Source: Szabonella alba (lineage in GTDB: Bacteria > Pseudomonadota > Alphaproteobacteria > Rhodobacterales > Rhodobacteraceae). Taken from it: a stretch of 64,000 nucleotides of DNA. The DNA is taken from assembly GCF_016765775.1 (NCBI RefSeq), contig NZ_JAESVN010000004.1, forward strand, positions 248,001 to 312,000, given 5' to 3'. Below, one piece after another: positions 38,504 to 47,831 of this stretch (the first letter of the stretch is position 1; each line of letters starts with the position of its first letter). The translations under genes and the position numbers were made by a program. The notes below the pieces were generated by a model that saw only the letters and a list, made by a program, of their open reading frames with translations, ran no database searches and had not been told where the DNA came from.

Positions 38504-39850
38504 ATGTTCGAAAAGATCCTGATCGCCAACCGAGGGGAGATTGCGCTGCGCGTGATCCGTGCCGCCCGCGAAATGGGGATCAAGTCGGTCGCCGTCCATT
38601 CCACCGCCGACTCGGATGCGATGCATGTGCGCATGGCGGATGAATCGGTCTGCATCGGCCCTGCCTCCTCGACCGAAAGCTATCTCAACAAGGCCGCGAT
38701 CATCTCGGCCTGTGAGATCACGGGCGCGCAGGCGGTGCATCCCGGCTATGGTTTCCTGTCGGAAAATGCCAGCTTCGCGCAGGCGCTGGAAGATCACGAC
38801 ATCACCTTTATCGGCCCCTCGGCGGAACATATCCGCATCATGGGTGATAAGATCACCGCCAAGGAAACCGCCAAGGAACTGGGCATCCCGGTGGTACCGG
38901 GATCAGAGGGCGGGGTTGCCGATTTCGAAACCGCAATCGGCGTGGCCGAAGGCATCGGCTTTCCGGTGATCATCAAGGCCACTGCGGGCGGCGGCGGGCG
39001 CGGCATGAAGGTCGCGAAGAACGCCGCCGAGCTTGAGGTGGCCTTCCGCACCGCGCGGTCCGAGGCCAAGGCGGCCTTTGGCAATGACGAGGTCTATATC
39101 GAGAAATACCTGCAAAAACCGCGCCATATCGAGATTCAGGTCTTCGGTGACGGCAAGGGCAATGCGGTGCATCTGGGGGAACGCGACTGTTCGCTGCAAC
39201 GCCGCCACCAGAAGGTTTTCGAAGAGGCCCCCGGCCCCGCGATCACCCCTGCCCTGCGCGACCGCATCGGCATGATCTGCGCCAATGCCATGAAGAAGAT
39301 CCGCTATATCGGCGCGGGCACGGTGGAATTCCTCTATGAGGATGGTGAATTCTATTTCATCGAGATGAACACCCGCCTGCAGGTCGAGCATCCGGTGACC
39401 GAGGCGATTTTCGGCGTCGATCTTGTGCGCGAACAGATCCGCGTTGCCGCCGGTCTGGGCATGTCGTTTACGCAGGATGATCTGCAGATCAACGGCCATT
39501 CCATCGAGGTGCGGATCAATGCCGAGCGGCTGCCGAACTTCTCTCCCTGCCCCGGCCGGGTGCGTACCTTCCATGCGCCCGGCGGGCTGGGCGTGCGGAT
39601 GGATTCCGCCCTTTATGGCGGCTATTCCATCCCGCCCTATTATGACAGCCTGATCGGCAAGCTGATCGTGCATGGCCGCGACCGGCCCGAGGCGCTGGCG
39701 CGGCTGCGCCGTGCATTGGGGGAACTGATCGTGGACGGGGTGGATACCACCGTGCCCCTGTTTCATGCACTGCTGGCCGAGCCTGATATCCAGAACGGCG
39801 AATACAACATCCATTGGCTGGAAAGATGGCTGGCCGAGCAGTTCGGATAA
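38504..39850 (+). CDS. accC: Biotin carboxylase subunit of acetyl-CoA carboxylase
   Basis: AccC (448 residues) carboxylates biotin on BCCP with ATP and bicarbonate. The N terminus MFEKILIANRGEIALRVIRA, the ATP-grasp glycine loop KATAGGGGRGMKVA, ERDCSLQRRHQKVFEEAP and the catalytic-site EMNTRLQVEHPVTE are all present. It is co-transcribed with accB and followed within 23 nt by aat. Confidence 0.98.
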   Translation: MFEKILIANRGEIALRVIRAAREMGIKSVAVHSTADSDAMHVRMADESVCIGPASSTESYLNKAAIISACEITGAQAVHPGYGFLSENASFAQALEDHDITFIGPSAEHIRIMGDKITAKETAKELGIPVVPGSEGGVADFETAIGVAEGIGFPVIIKATAGGGGRGMKVAKNAAELEVAFRTARSEAKAAFGNDEVYIEKYLQKPRHIEIQVFGDGKGNAVHLGERDCSLQRRHQKVFEEAPGPAITPALRDRIGMICANAMKKIRYIGAGTVEFLYEDGEFYFIEMNTRLQVEHPVTEAIFGVDLVREQIRVAAGLGMSFTQDDLQINGHSIEVRINAERLPNFSPCPGRVRTFHAPGGLGVRMDSALYGGYSIPPYYDSLIGKLIVHGRDRPEALARLRRALGELIVDGVDTTVPLFHALLAEPDIQNGEYNIHWLERWLAEQFG

Positions 39851-39872
39851 GCGGCCCGGCCGCGCTGCCGCG

Positions 39873-40541
39873 ATGACCGCGCCGCGCGACCAAAGCCGCG
39901 GCCAGCCCGGCCTGACGCCCGATCTGCTGCTGCGGGCCTATGCCATGGGGATCTTTCCCATGGCCGCCGCCCGCGACAGTGCCCAGATCCACTGGATGTC
40001 CCCCGAGGCGCGGGGAATCCTGCCGCTGGAGGGCTTCCACATCTCACGCAGCCTGTCGCGCCATATCGCGCGCGCATCGGTCAGTGTTTCGGTCGATCAG
40101 GATTTTGAGGGCGTGCTGTGCGCCTGTGCCGACCGCGAGGAAACCTGGATCAATGCCGAGATCCACGCGCTTTACATGGATCTGCACCGCATGGGCCATG
40201 CCCACAGCCTTGAGGTCCGGTCAGGCGGTGATCTGGTCGGCGGGGTTTATGGCGTGGTGCTTGGCGCGGCGTTTTTCGGCGAAAGCATGTTCTCGCGCCA
40301 GCGCGATGCGTCGAAACTGGCGCTGGCATGGCTGGTCCACCGGCTGCGCGCGGGCGGCTTCACCCTGTTTGACACGCAATATCTGACGCCACATCTGGCC
40401 AGTCTGGGCGGGATCGAGATTCCCCGCGCGCGATATGAGGCGCGTCTGGCCGATGCGCTGCACCGCCGCGCGGATTTTCAGCCCCCGGGCTATGCGCCCG
40501 ATGCCTATTCCGTCAGGCAGCGCAGCACCCAGACATCGTAA
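39873..40541 (+). CDS. aat: Leucyl/phenylalanyl-tRNA--protein transferase
   Basis: Aat (222 residues) adds Leu or Phe to N-terminal Arg or Lys of proteins, marking them for ClpS/ClpAP. Motifs include LLLRAYAMGIFPMA, WMSPEARGILPL, GGVYGVVLGAAFFGESMFS and TLFDTQYLTPHLASLGG. The ATG at 39873 follows accC by 22 nt; upstream in-frame residues belong to the accC region and are excluded. Its last 37 nt overlap the convergent DUF2155 gene. Confidence 0.94.
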   Translation: MTAPRDQSRGQPGLTPDLLLRAYAMGIFPMAAARDSAQIHWMSPEARGILPLEGFHISRSLSRHIARASVSVSVDQDFEGVLCACADREETWINAEIHALYMDLHRMGHAHSLEVRSGGDLVGGVYGVVLGAAFFGESMFSRQRDASKLALAWLVHRLRAGGFTLFDTQYLTPHLASLGGIEIPRARYEARLADALHRRADFQPPGYAPDAYSVRQRSTQTS

Positions 40542-40909
40542 CGCGAATGGTCCAGCGCCGACAGCGCGGGACTGTCGGCAATCATCCAGCCGGCAAAGAC
40601 CGGGCCGCTGGCCAGCCGGTCCAGAATGGTCAGATGCGCATAGGCCGTTGTCGGAACGCCGTCGGAGGGATAGCGGCAATCATCAAGCTGGATCGTCAGA
40701 CGCCCCACCGTGCCGCTTTGCCCACGCGACAGGTCCAGATCTCCCGTCGCGCCCGAAACCTTGTCCAGCCAGCGCACGACCCCGCCGGGGGCCGTCGTCG
40801 CGGTGATGACGGGGTCGGTCTGTGCCCGGGCCGGGTGGGCCGGAACCATCAGCCCCAGCAGCAGAATGGAAAGAATGCGGATCATGGCGTTCCAGGGGCC
40901 GCCCGTCAC
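40505..40909 (-). CDS. DUF2155 secreted protein
   Basis: This 134-residue protein has a signal peptide ([19 protein letters not shown]) and the DUF2155 core: [24 protein letters not shown] and [28 protein letters not shown], with two cysteines that could pair. Function unknown. The GTG at 40909 overlaps the NDUFA12 stop as GTGA; an ATG at 40885 is an alternative that would shorten the n-region by 8 residues. The 3' end overlaps aat. Confidence 0.88.
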   Translation of the reverse strand: MTGGPWNAMIRILSILLLGLMVPAHPARAQTDPVITATTAPGGVVRWLDKVSGATGDLDLSRGQSGTVGRLTIQLDDCRYPSDGVPTTAYAHLTILDRLASGPVFAGWMIADSPALSALDHSRYDVWVLRCLTE

Positions 40910-41280
40910 TCGGGCTGCCAGGCCTCGTAATCGCGGCGGGCAACGGGTGTGGGACGGCGCAGCGATCCTGCCGGTACATAGGCCCCGGGCGTTCCGGTCA
41001 GGTTTTCCTGATGCGGCTTTTCCCAGGCCTTGCGGACCAGCGGCGCCTCGGTCGGCGGCTTGTCCCAGGTGTGGTGCAGCCAGCCATGCCAGTCCGGGCT
41101 GACCCGGCTTGCCTCGGTCTCACCGTTATAGATCACCCAGCGGCGTTTGGCGTCAGCGGTCTGGTAGAAGATATTGCCCTGATCATCCTCGCCCACCTTC
41201 TGACCCTTGCGCCAGGTGAAAAGCTGGGTGCCGAGGGTCTGGCTGTTCCACCAGGTCACAAGGCGCTTCAGAAAATCCAT
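40906..41280 (-). CDS. NADH:ubiquinone oxidoreductase accessory subunit, NDUFA12 family
   Basis: The 124-residue protein matches the NDUFA12 (B17.2) accessory subunit of complex I, found in mitochondria and alphaproteobacteria: [51 protein letters not shown]. It should sit on the peripheral arm of complex I. GGAGG lies 7 nt before the ATG at 41280. It is coupled to the DUF2155 gene by overlap, an order common in Rhodobacterales and away from the nuo operon. Confidence 0.93.
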   Translation of the reverse strand: MDFLKRLVTWWNSQTLGTQLFTWRKGQKVGEDDQGNIFYQTADAKRRWVIYNGETEASRVSPDWHGWLHHTWDKPPTEAPLVRKAWEKPHQENLTGTPGAYVPAGSLRRPTPVARRDYEAWQPE

Positions 41281-41344
41281 GGGCTGACCTCCGGTTTCGG
41301 TTTCCCCTCCTATGCCGCAGGAAGCGGGCAAGGTCCAGTGGCAG

Positions 41345-41713
41345 TTAAGCCTCAGGCGGGGCAAGCGCGGTCAGTTCGATCTCGATCCGGTATTGTGGTG
41401 CAATCAGATTGCATTCGATCATCGTGGCCGCGGGCGGATTGGCGCCGAAGGTCTCGGACAGGATCGGCCAGCAGGGTTCAAACTCTGCCGCGTCGGGCAG
41501 GTAATAGGTCACCCGCAGCGCGTCGGCCCAACCCGCCCCCGCCTCGGCCAGCGCGCGGCCGATGGTGGCCAGCGCGTCGCGGCACTGGTCGGTTACCGTT
41601 TCGCCCTGCCCGACCGTCCCCGAGACATGGATCAGCCCGCCCGCGACCACTGCGCGGCAATAACCGATCTTCGCCTCATAGGGTCCGCCCGAGGAAATCC
41701 GCCTGATCCGCAT
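41345..41713 (-). CDS. RidA/YjgF-family protein
   Basis: The 122-residue protein has the RidA fold pattern: [47 protein letters not shown] and [20 protein letters not shown]. The conserved enamine-binding Arg of true RidA (usually in R-x-C/A-V near residue 105) is replaced here by Met-Ile-Glu-Cys, so deaminase activity against 2-aminoacrylate is doubtful. It is likely one of the other Rid subfamilies. GGAGGGCG precedes the ATG at 41713. Confidence 0.88.
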   Translation of the reverse strand: MRIRRISSGGPYEAKIGYCRAVVAGGLIHVSGTVGQGETVTDQCRDALATIGRALAEAGAGWADALRVTYYLPDAAEFEPCWPILSETFGANPPAATMIECNLIAPQYRIEIELTALAPPEA

Positions 41714-41733
41714 ATCGCGCCCTCCCTGCCATG

Positions 41734-41759
41734 AAAAAGGCGGGCCCACTGCCCGCCTT
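41734..41759 (-). terminator. Hairpin with short T-run on the minus strand between clpX and the RidA gene
   Basis: On the minus strand AAGGCGGGC-AGTGG-GCCCGCCTT is followed by TTT, an intrinsic terminator just after the clpX stop at 41783. Confidence 0.88.
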
Positions 41760-41782
41760 GACCGTTCCGGTTTTCCGGGTTT

Positions 41783-43048
41783 TCACCCCGCCGAGGCGGG
41801 TTCTTTCTTCTTGCGCTCGGTATGGACCAGCAGGGGTGCCGCGCCGGAATTCACGGCCTCCTCGTTCACCACAACCTCTTGCACATCATCCATGCCCGGC
41901 AGTTCGAACATCGTGTCCAGCAGGATGTCTTCCATGATCGACCGCAGCCCCCGCGCACCGGTCTTGCGCTTGATCGCGCGCTTGGCGATGGCGTTCAGCG
42001 CATCGGGCGTGAAGGTCAGCGCCGTGCCCTCGATATCGAACAGGCGCTGATACTGTTTCACCAGCGCATTCTTCGGATCGGTCAGGATGGTGACCAATGC
42101 GGCCTCATCCAGATCGGTCAGGGTCGCGATCACCGGCAGACGGCCGACAAATTCGGGGATCAGGCCGAATTTCAGCAGATCCTCGGGTTCCAGTTCGCGG
42201 AACAGATCACCGACGCTGCGCGAATCCGGGTCTTTCACATCGGCGCCGAAACCAAAGGCCGAGCCCTTGTTGCGCTGCGCGATGATCCGGTCCAGCCCGG
42301 CAAAGGCCCCGCCGCAGATGAACAGGATATTGGTCGTGTCCACCTGCAGGAATTCCTGCTGCGGATGCTTGCGCCCGCCCTGCGGCGGCACCGAGGCGAC
42401 GGTGCCTTCCATGATCTTGAGAAGCGCCTGCTGCACCCCCTCACCCGAGACATCGCGGGTGATCGAGGGGTTGTCGGACTTGCGGGTGATCTTGTCGACC
42501 TCGTCGATATAGACGATGCCGCGCTGCGCGCGTTCGACATTGTATTCACTGGCCTGCAACAGCTTGAGGATGATGTTTTCCACATCCTCCCCGACATAGC
42601 CCGCTTCGGTCAGGGTCGTCGCGTCCGCCATGGTGAAGGGCACATCCAAAATGCGCGCCAGCGTCTGCGCCAGCAGCGTCTTGCCCGTCCCGGTCGGCCC
42701 GATCAGCAGGATATTGGACTTGCTGAGTTCGATATCCGTCTTCGAGGAATGGTTCAGACGCTTGTAGTGATTGTGCACCGCGACAGACAGCACGCGCTTG
42801 GCATGTTCCTGCCCGATCACATAATCATCCAGCACCTTGCAGATATCGCGCGGGGTCGGCACCCCGTCGGTGGATTTCAGCCCCGAGGATTTTGTTTCCT
42901 CGCGGATGATATCCATGCAAAGTTCGACACATTCGTCGCAGATAAATACGGTCGGGCCTGCAATCAGCTTGCGGACCTCATGCTGGCTCTTGCCGCAGAA
43001 CGAGCAATAGAGCGTGTTCTTGCTGTCGGAGCCGGAATTGTTCGCCAT
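41783..43048 (-). CDS. clpX: ATP-dependent Clp protease ATP-binding subunit ClpX
   Basis: ClpX (421 residues) unfolds substrates for ClpP. The zinc-binding domain has [14 protein letters not shown] and CDECVELC; the AAA+ domain has Walker A GPTGTGKT, the pore loop [10 protein letters not shown], Walker [11 protein letters not shown] and sensor-2 TGARGLRS. The ATG at 43048 follows AGAGGT; a 12-residue upstream reading is excluded. It lies 115 nt behind clpP on the same strand, with a hairpin between. Confidence 0.98.
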   Translation of the reverse strand: MANNSGSDSKNTLYCSFCGKSQHEVRKLIAGPTVFICDECVELCMDIIREETKSSGLKSTDGVPTPRDICKVLDDYVIGQEHAKRVLSVAVHNHYKRLNHSSKTDIELSKSNILLIGPTGTGKTLLAQTLARILDVPFTMADATTLTEAGYVGEDVENIILKLLQASEYNVERAQRGIVYIDEVDKITRKSDNPSITRDVSGEGVQQALLKIMEGTVASVPPQGGRKHPQQEFLQVDTTNILFICGGAFAGLDRIIAQRNKGSAFGFGADVKDPDSRSVGDLFRELEPEDLLKFGLIPEFVGRLPVIATLTDLDEAALVTILTDPKNALVKQYQRLFDIEGTALTFTPDALNAIAKRAIKRKTGARGLRSIMEDILLDTMFELPGMDDVQEVVVNEEAVNSGAAPLLVHTERKKKEPASAG

Positions 43049-43127
43049 TGTCGACCTCTGCCTGCACGCCCAGCGGCGCTTCATCCGGAAAGTCTAGGCG
43101 ATGGCCCGGACCTCCACAATGTCAAAT

Positions 43128-43157
43128 CGCCCCCGGCGGACCCGGCCACCGGGGGCG
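43128..43157 (-). terminator. Hairpin between clpP and clpX
   Basis: CGCCCCCGG / CCGGGGGCG pair in a 9-bp stem just after the clpP stop. TTTG follows on the minus strand, a weak T-run. It may partly reduce read-through into clpX. Confidence 0.6.
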
Positions 43158-43163
43158 GCGATC

Positions 43164-43823
43164 TTACTTCGTCGCGTCGTCGGCCTTGCCGCGGTTCTCA
43201 AGAATGTCGTCGATCAGGCCCCAGGCCTTGGCATCCTCGGCCGACATGAAGTTGTCGCGCTCCAGCGCCGCCTCGACGGTCTCGTAATCGTTACCGGTAT
43301 GTTTGACATAGATTTCATTCAACCGGCGTTTCAGCTTCTCGGTTTCCCGGGCATGGATCATGATATCCGTCGCCTGCCCCTGATACCCGCCCGAGGGCTG
43401 GTGCACCATCACGCGGCTGTTGGGCAGGCTGAAGCGCATGCCCTTTTCCCCGGCGGTCAGCAACAGGCTGCCCATCGAGGCCGCCTGACCGATCACCAGC
43501 GTCGTGACCTTGGGTTTGATATATTGCATCGTGTCATAGATCGACAGGCCCGAGGTGACGACACCGCCGGGGCTGTTGATATACATGCTGATCTCTTTCG
43601 ACGGGTTTTCCGCCTCAAGAAACAGCAATTGCGCGCAGATAAGGCTCGACATGCCGTCATGCACCGGACCTGACATAAAAATGATCCGCTCCTTCAGCAT
43701 GCGGCTGAAGATGTCATAGGCGCGTTCGCCCCGGCTGGTCTGTTCGACCACCATGGGCACAAGCGTGTTCATATAATGCTCAACCGGATCTTTCATCTGC
43801 GCCTGCCTGTTTCTGTCGTTCAT
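43164..43823 (-). CDS. clpP: ATP-dependent Clp protease proteolytic subunit ClpP
   Basis: ClpP (219 residues) is the serine peptidase chamber. The triad is visible: Ser116 in [11 protein letters not shown], His141 in [12 protein letters not shown] and Asp190 in [32 protein letters not shown]-like sequence marks the processed N terminus. It is upstream of clpX, its ATPase partner. Confidence 0.98.
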   Translation of the reverse strand: MNDRNRQAQMKDPVEHYMNTLVPMVVEQTSRGERAYDIFSRMLKERIIFMSGPVHDGMSSLICAQLLFLEAENPSKEISMYINSPGGVVTSGLSIYDTMQYIKPKVTTLVIGQAASMGSLLLTAGEKGMRFSLPNSRVMVHQPSGGYQGQATDIMIHARETEKLKRRLNEIYVKHTGNDYETVEAALERDNFMSAEDAKAWGLIDDILENRGKADDATK

Positions 43824-43981
43824 GGATTAGGTCCGAAGAATTACCCGAGTCTTAGTAGCGCGGGCCAGCCCCTGCAAGGGCATGCGCCAACTTCGCCCCG
43901 GCCGGGGGCAGCTTTCGCTTTCCCGAATCGGGCAGAATACGCATCAATGCTGCCGTCAGGCCCGACCCGAGGAGAGCCCGC

Positions 43982-44455
43982 ATGACCCCTTTCCGACTTC
44001 CCCTGCTGGCGCTGATCTGCGCGCTGGCCGCCCCGGTGGCCGCCCGGGCCTGCAGCCAGCCCGGAAATGCCGCAGCACTGGCGGCAGATATCACCCAGCG
44101 GGTGAATGCCGAGCGCCGTCAGGCCGGGCTGGGGGCGCTGTCACCATCCGGCGCGCTGCAAAAGGCCGCGCAATCGCTGGCCTGTGACAATGCCGCACAG
44201 GGCCAGTGGTCGCATACCGGGCGCAACGGATCGGATCTGCCCGCGCGGCTGCGGCAGGCCGGTTACCGCTACCGCGCCGCGAATGAGAATGTCGGGCGTT
44301 TCCGCAGTCCCTCCGGCGCCGTGTCCTGGTGGATGGGATCCTCGGGTCACCGCGCGAATATCCTGTCGCAGAATTCCCGTGACATCGGTGTGGGCGTTGC
44401 GCTGGACGCGGGCGGGCGGGCCTATTGGGTGATGGTCGGCGGCGCGCAGCGCTGA
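43982..44455 (+). CDS. Secreted CAP (SCP-like) domain protein
   Basis: The 157-residue protein has a signal peptide (about 1-23, ALAAPVAARA) and a CAP domain: RVNAERRQAGLGALSPSGALQKAAQSLA, WSHTGRNGSDLPAR, ANENVG and WMGSSGHRANILS, which include the two histidines and the Glu of the CAP cavity. Biochemical role unknown. GAGGAG lies 7 nt before the ATG. It converges with the histidine kinase gene, leaving only 15 nt between stops. Confidence 0.9.
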   Translation: MTPFRLPLLALICALAAPVAARACSQPGNAAALAADITQRVNAERRQAGLGALSPSGALQKAAQSLACDNAAQGQWSHTGRNGSDLPARLRQAGYRYRAANENVGRFRSPSGAVSWWMGSSGHRANILSQNSRDIGVGVALDAGGRAYWVMVGGAQR

Positions 44456-44470
44456 TCGCGCTCTGCGTCT

Positions 44471-45790
44471 CTACCGGGCGATCACCAGTTCGGCACGCAG
44501 CCCGCCAAGGGTTTCACTTTCCCCCAGCCGCAGCGCGCCGCCATGGCTGCGCGCGACATCGGCGGCGATGGCCAGCCCCAGGCCCACCCCACCGCCGCGA
44601 TTGGGGTCGCGGGCCTTGTCCAGCCGGGCAAAGGGGGTCATCGCCTCCTCCCGCCGGTCCTTCGGGATGCCGGGGCCGTCATCCTCGACCACCAGCCGGA
44701 GGGCGCGCGGGCCCAGAACCCCCGACAGTTCGGCACGGTCGCCATAGCGCACCGCATTGCCAATCAGATTGTCCAGCGCCCGAGTCACCGCCACCGGACG
44801 CAGACGACAGACCCCTTCCCCCTCGAAACCGCGCAGCAGCACAGGAAGACCCGCGCGCATCGCATTTTCAACCAACCGTTCCAGCAGGTCGCGGGGGTTC
44901 ACCTCCTCGATCTCATCCAGCGCATCCCCGCGTGCAAAGGACAGGAATTCGTCGATCAGGCGCTGCATGTCGCCGACATCGCCCAGCAGCGCCTCAGTCT
45001 CGGCATCCTCGGGCAGCATCGACAGGCCCAGTTTCAGCCGTGTCAGCGGTGTGCGCAGGTCATGGCTGATCCCCGACAGCATCAGCGTGCGCTGCTCGAT
45101 CTGCCGTTCGATTCTGGCCCGCATGTCCAGAAAGGCCGCCCCCGCCGCCCGCACCTCTTGCGCGCCGCGTGGCCGGTAGGGGATCGTCTCACCCTTGCCA
45201 AAGGCGGCGGCGGCGGCAGACAACCGCTCGATCGGGCGCAGCTGGTTGCGCAGGAACAGATAGGCGATCAGCGTCATCAGAACCGAAGTCAGGATCATCA
45301 GCACCAACAACTGATGCGGGTTTGACGCCGTGACACGCATCCGGTCCAGCGTCAGTTCCGCCACGCCTTCATCCGTCGCGATACGAATTCGCACCCGGCG
45401 CGGATCATGAAGGAAGGCGACTGACCGCACGCCCTCCAGCCCCTCGCGCAGGGTCGCGATCACCTCCTTGCCCGACAGATCCCAGTAATCGACATCATCG
45501 CCGGGCGAGGCCTCGGGCACCGGCATCTGCAAGCCCAGTCCCAGCCCCCCGGCGATGCGTCTGGCCTGTGCCAGCGCGGTCTCGCGGTCCGGTGCCGCCG
45601 CAATCTCACTGCGCAGGAAGGCGATATCGGTGACCAGTGTTTCGGTCATCTGACGCGTCACCCGTTCGAAATGGCGCTGGATGAAGGCCACGGACACGAC
45701 AAGCTGGATCGTGACCACCGGCACGATCAGGATAAGCGCCGCCCGCCCGTAAAGGCCACGCGGCATGAGAAGCTTGAGCCAGCGGAACAT
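44471..45790 (-). CDS. EnvZ-type sensor histidine kinase, no regulator adjacent
   Basis: The 439-residue kinase has membrane helices at about 15-37 and 160-181 around a ~120-residue periplasmic sensor, a HAMP domain (LRPIERLSAAAAAFGKGE), the phospho-acceptor His243 in GISHDLRTPLTRLKLG, and a HATPase domain with NLIGNAVRYG, DDGPGIP and GVGLGLAIA. The HDLRTPLTR motif and architecture match EnvZ. No response regulator gene is adjacent downstream or upstream within the window. Confidence 0.92.
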   Translation of the reverse strand: MFRWLKLLMPRGLYGRAALILIVPVVTIQLVVSVAFIQRHFERVTRQMTETLVTDIAFLRSEIAAAPDRETALAQARRIAGGLGLGLQMPVPEASPGDDVDYWDLSGKEVIATLREGLEGVRSVAFLHDPRRVRIRIATDEGVAELTLDRMRVTASNPHQLLVLMILTSVLMTLIAYLFLRNQLRPIERLSAAAAAFGKGETIPYRPRGAQEVRAAGAAFLDMRARIERQIEQRTLMLSGISHDLRTPLTRLKLGLSMLPEDAETEALLGDVGDMQRLIDEFLSFARGDALDEIEEVNPRDLLERLVENAMRAGLPVLLRGFEGEGVCRLRPVAVTRALDNLIGNAVRYGDRAELSGVLGPRALRLVVEDDGPGIPKDRREEAMTPFARLDKARDPNRGGGVGLGLAIAADVARSHGGALRLGESETLGGLRAELVIAR

Positions 45791-45835
45791 TCCCCCTACC
45801 TATCGCCGGAAGACACGCGGCGGAAGGGCATGAGC

Positions 45836-46771
45836 ATGGCAGAGGCGGATTTCTTCCTGCCCCCCGGACAGCCCGGGGTTCCGGTCTGGCTGCAGCCGGA
45901 TCTGCGGCTGGTGCGGGCGGATAACCCGTCGCCCTTCACCGGGGCGGGCACGAACAGTTATCTGCTGGGCCGGGGCGCGGTGGTGCTGGTCGATCCGGGG
46001 CCGGATCTGGACGCCCATGCACGGGCGCTGATGGCCGCCCTTGGCCCGGATGAGCGGATCACCGAGATCCTTGTGACCCATGCCCATGCCGATCACAGCG
46101 CCCTTGCCCCCCGCATCGCAGCCCTGAACGGGGCACGGGTTCTGGCCTTCGGCGATGCCCTTGCGGGGCGCTCGGAACGGATGCAGGCGCTGGCCGAGGC
46201 CGAAGCGCAGCAGGGCGGGCGGCTTGGTGGCGGCGAAGGGGTCGATGCCGGTTTCCGGCCTGATCAGTGCCTTGCCGATGGTGAAAGCCTGACCACCGGC
46301 GCGGGCCGGATCACTGCGATCCATACGCCGGGCCATATGGCCAACCATCTGTGCCTTGACTGGCAGGGCCATCTTTTCAGCGGCGATCATGTCATGGGCT
46401 GGTCCTCCAGCATCGTGTCGCCGCCCGATGGCGATATGGCGCAATACCGCGCCGCATTGCTGCGGCTGCAGGCGGGCGGCTGGCAGCGGGCCTTTCCGGG
46501 CCATGGCGCGCCCATCGCGGATCTGCCGGGCCGGATTGCCGCCCTGCTGGCGCATCGCGCCGCGCGTGAGGCCGCTATTCTTGCCGTGATGGAGGATGAG
46601 GGGCTTGACCTGCCGGACCTGACCGCGCGGGTCTATGGCGATACGCCCCGGGCGCTCTGGCCTGCGGCGTCGCGCAACCTGCTGGCCCATCTGATTGATC
46701 TTGCGGATCGCGGGCTGGTCCGCGCCGATCCCGCGCCGGGGCCCATGGCCCGGTTCAGCCGAAACCGCTGA
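45836..46771 (+). CDS. MBL-fold metallo-hydrolase (LACTB2-like)
   Basis: The 311-residue protein has the metallo-beta-lactamase fold with the dinuclear zinc motif HAHADH in ILVTHAHADHSALAPR, a later His in HTPGHMANHLC, Asp in FSGDHVMGW and His in FPGHGAPI. The C-terminal winged-helix-like part (about 245-311) resembles LACTB2 proteins, some of which are nucleases; the substrate is open. The ATG at 45836 has better spacing to GGAAGGG than the ATG at 45830. It is divergent from the kinase gene with a short gap. Confidence 0.88.
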   Translation: MAEADFFLPPGQPGVPVWLQPDLRLVRADNPSPFTGAGTNSYLLGRGAVVLVDPGPDLDAHARALMAALGPDERITEILVTHAHADHSALAPRIAALNGARVLAFGDALAGRSERMQALAEAEAQQGGRLGGGEGVDAGFRPDQCLADGESLTTGAGRITAIHTPGHMANHLCLDWQGHLFSGDHVMGWSSSIVSPPDGDMAQYRAALLRLQAGGWQRAFPGHGAPIADLPGRIAALLAHRAAREAAILAVMEDEGLDLPDLTARVYGDTPRALWPAASRNLLAHLIDLADRGLVRADPAPGPMARFSRNR

Positions 46772-46786
46772 CCCCGCATAGCAGAA

Positions 46787-46810
46787 CGGCGCCCCGTTTC
46801 GGGGGCGCCG
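46787..46810. terminator. Hairpin between convergent MBL and DUF4167 genes
   Basis: CGGCGCCCC / GGGGCGCCG is a perfect 9-bp stem with a 6-nt loop, 16 nt after the MBL stop. No T-run on either side; it may stop transcription from both directions. Confidence 0.6.
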
Positions 46811-46877
46811 GTCAACCACTTTGACGGTCAATGACTGTGCCAGCAAGCAAGACTGTGACTGTAACGGAAAGGCGGTG

Positions 46878-47831
46878 TTATTCCGCCGCCTCACGCGGGT
46901 CGTTGCGGCTGGCCGCATCGCCGCCATCCGCATCACCAGCCGTATCGCCAGAGGCATCGCCTTCGGTCTTGGGCTTGCGCGGGCTGCGCGGACGCCGGGG
47001 CGCGCGCGGCTTGCCCTCGGGGGCGGTGTCGGTCGTCGGATCGGCGCCGGAATCGCCAGGGACAGCGGCGGCGGCGGCCTTCTGCGCGACGTCGGCACCG
47101 GTCGCGTCTTCCGTGTTGCGGGTCTCGGCAGCGCGCGTGTTGCGCGCGCCCTCGTCCCGGCTGCGCTGGTTGCGGCTGCGTTCGCGTTCCGGGGCATTGC
47201 GGCGGGCTTCGGGCGTTTCGACCAGCCCGGCCTCTTCCTCGGCACCACCCAGTTCAATCACGGCAGCGGGGCCGGAGCCCTCCTGCCCCGAACGGCGGTC
47301 TTCGCGGCGATCATCACGCCCGTCGCGCCGGTCCTCACGGCGGTCGCCGCGCTGATCGTTGCGCTGGTCGCCACGCTGATCGCCACGTTGATCGTTGCGA
47401 CGACCGTCATTGCGGTCTTCGCCGCGCCCGTCAGAGCGCCCGTCATTGCGCCCCTCGGAACGGCCGTCATTGCGGTCATCGCCATCCGAACGGTCCTGCC
47501 GGTCATTGCGCTGGCCATGCTGGCCCCCGCCCTGCCCGTTCTGCGCGTCCTGCCCCTGACGGCGGGCATCCTGCTCGGCGGCCATTTCGCGCTGCGCCTC
47601 GGCCAGCATCCGCGTGTAATGTTCGGCATGCTGCAGGAAATTCTCGGCCGCGACCCTGTCATTGGACAGTTGTGCATCGCGGGCGAGGAATGTGTATTTC
47701 TCGATAATCTGCTGCGGTGTGCCGCGCACCTTGCCCTCGGGGCCGGAGCTGTCGAACACACGATTGACAATATTGCCAAGGCTGCGCGGACGGTTCGCCT
47801 TGGAACGCGAGCGGGACTTTGAAGATCTCAT
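46878..47831 (-). CDS. DUF4167 protein with Arg/Asp/Asn-rich low-complexity region
   Basis: The 317-residue protein starts MRSSKSRSRSKANRPRSLGN and has a conserved DUF4167 domain to about residue 85 (VRGTPQQIIEKYTFLARDAQL, FLQHAEHYTRML). Residues 108-180 are almost only R, D, N, G, Q and E in short repeats; the C-terminal part is Ala/Pro/Lys-rich. The basic N terminus and charged repeats suggest RNA or ribosome association (inferred). The ATG at 47831 follows AAGGA; a 14-residue upstream reading is less likely. Confidence 0.85.
   Translation of the reverse strand: MRSSKSRSRSKANRPRSLGNIVNRVFDSSGPEGKVRGTPQQIIEKYTFLARDAQLSNDRVAAENFLQHAEHYTRMLAEAQREMAAEQDARRQGQDAQNGQGGGQHGQRNDRQDRSDGDDRNDGRSEGRNDGRSDGRGEDRNDGRRNDQRGDQRGDQRNDQRGDRREDRRDGRDDRREDRRSGQEGSGPAAVIELGGAEEEAGLVETPEARRNAPERERSRNQRSRDEGARNTRAAETRNTEDATGADVAQKAAAAAVPGDSGADPTTDTAPEGKPRAPRRPRSPRKPKTEGDASGDTAGDADGGDAASRNDPREAAE
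47292..47510 (-). repeat. Low-complexity coding repeat in the DUF4167 gene
   Basis: Imperfect units of about 9-15 nt encode variants of R-N-D-Q/G-R and R-G-D-Q (residues 108-180). Such repeats expand and contract easily, so length is expected to vary between strains. Confidence 0.8.
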
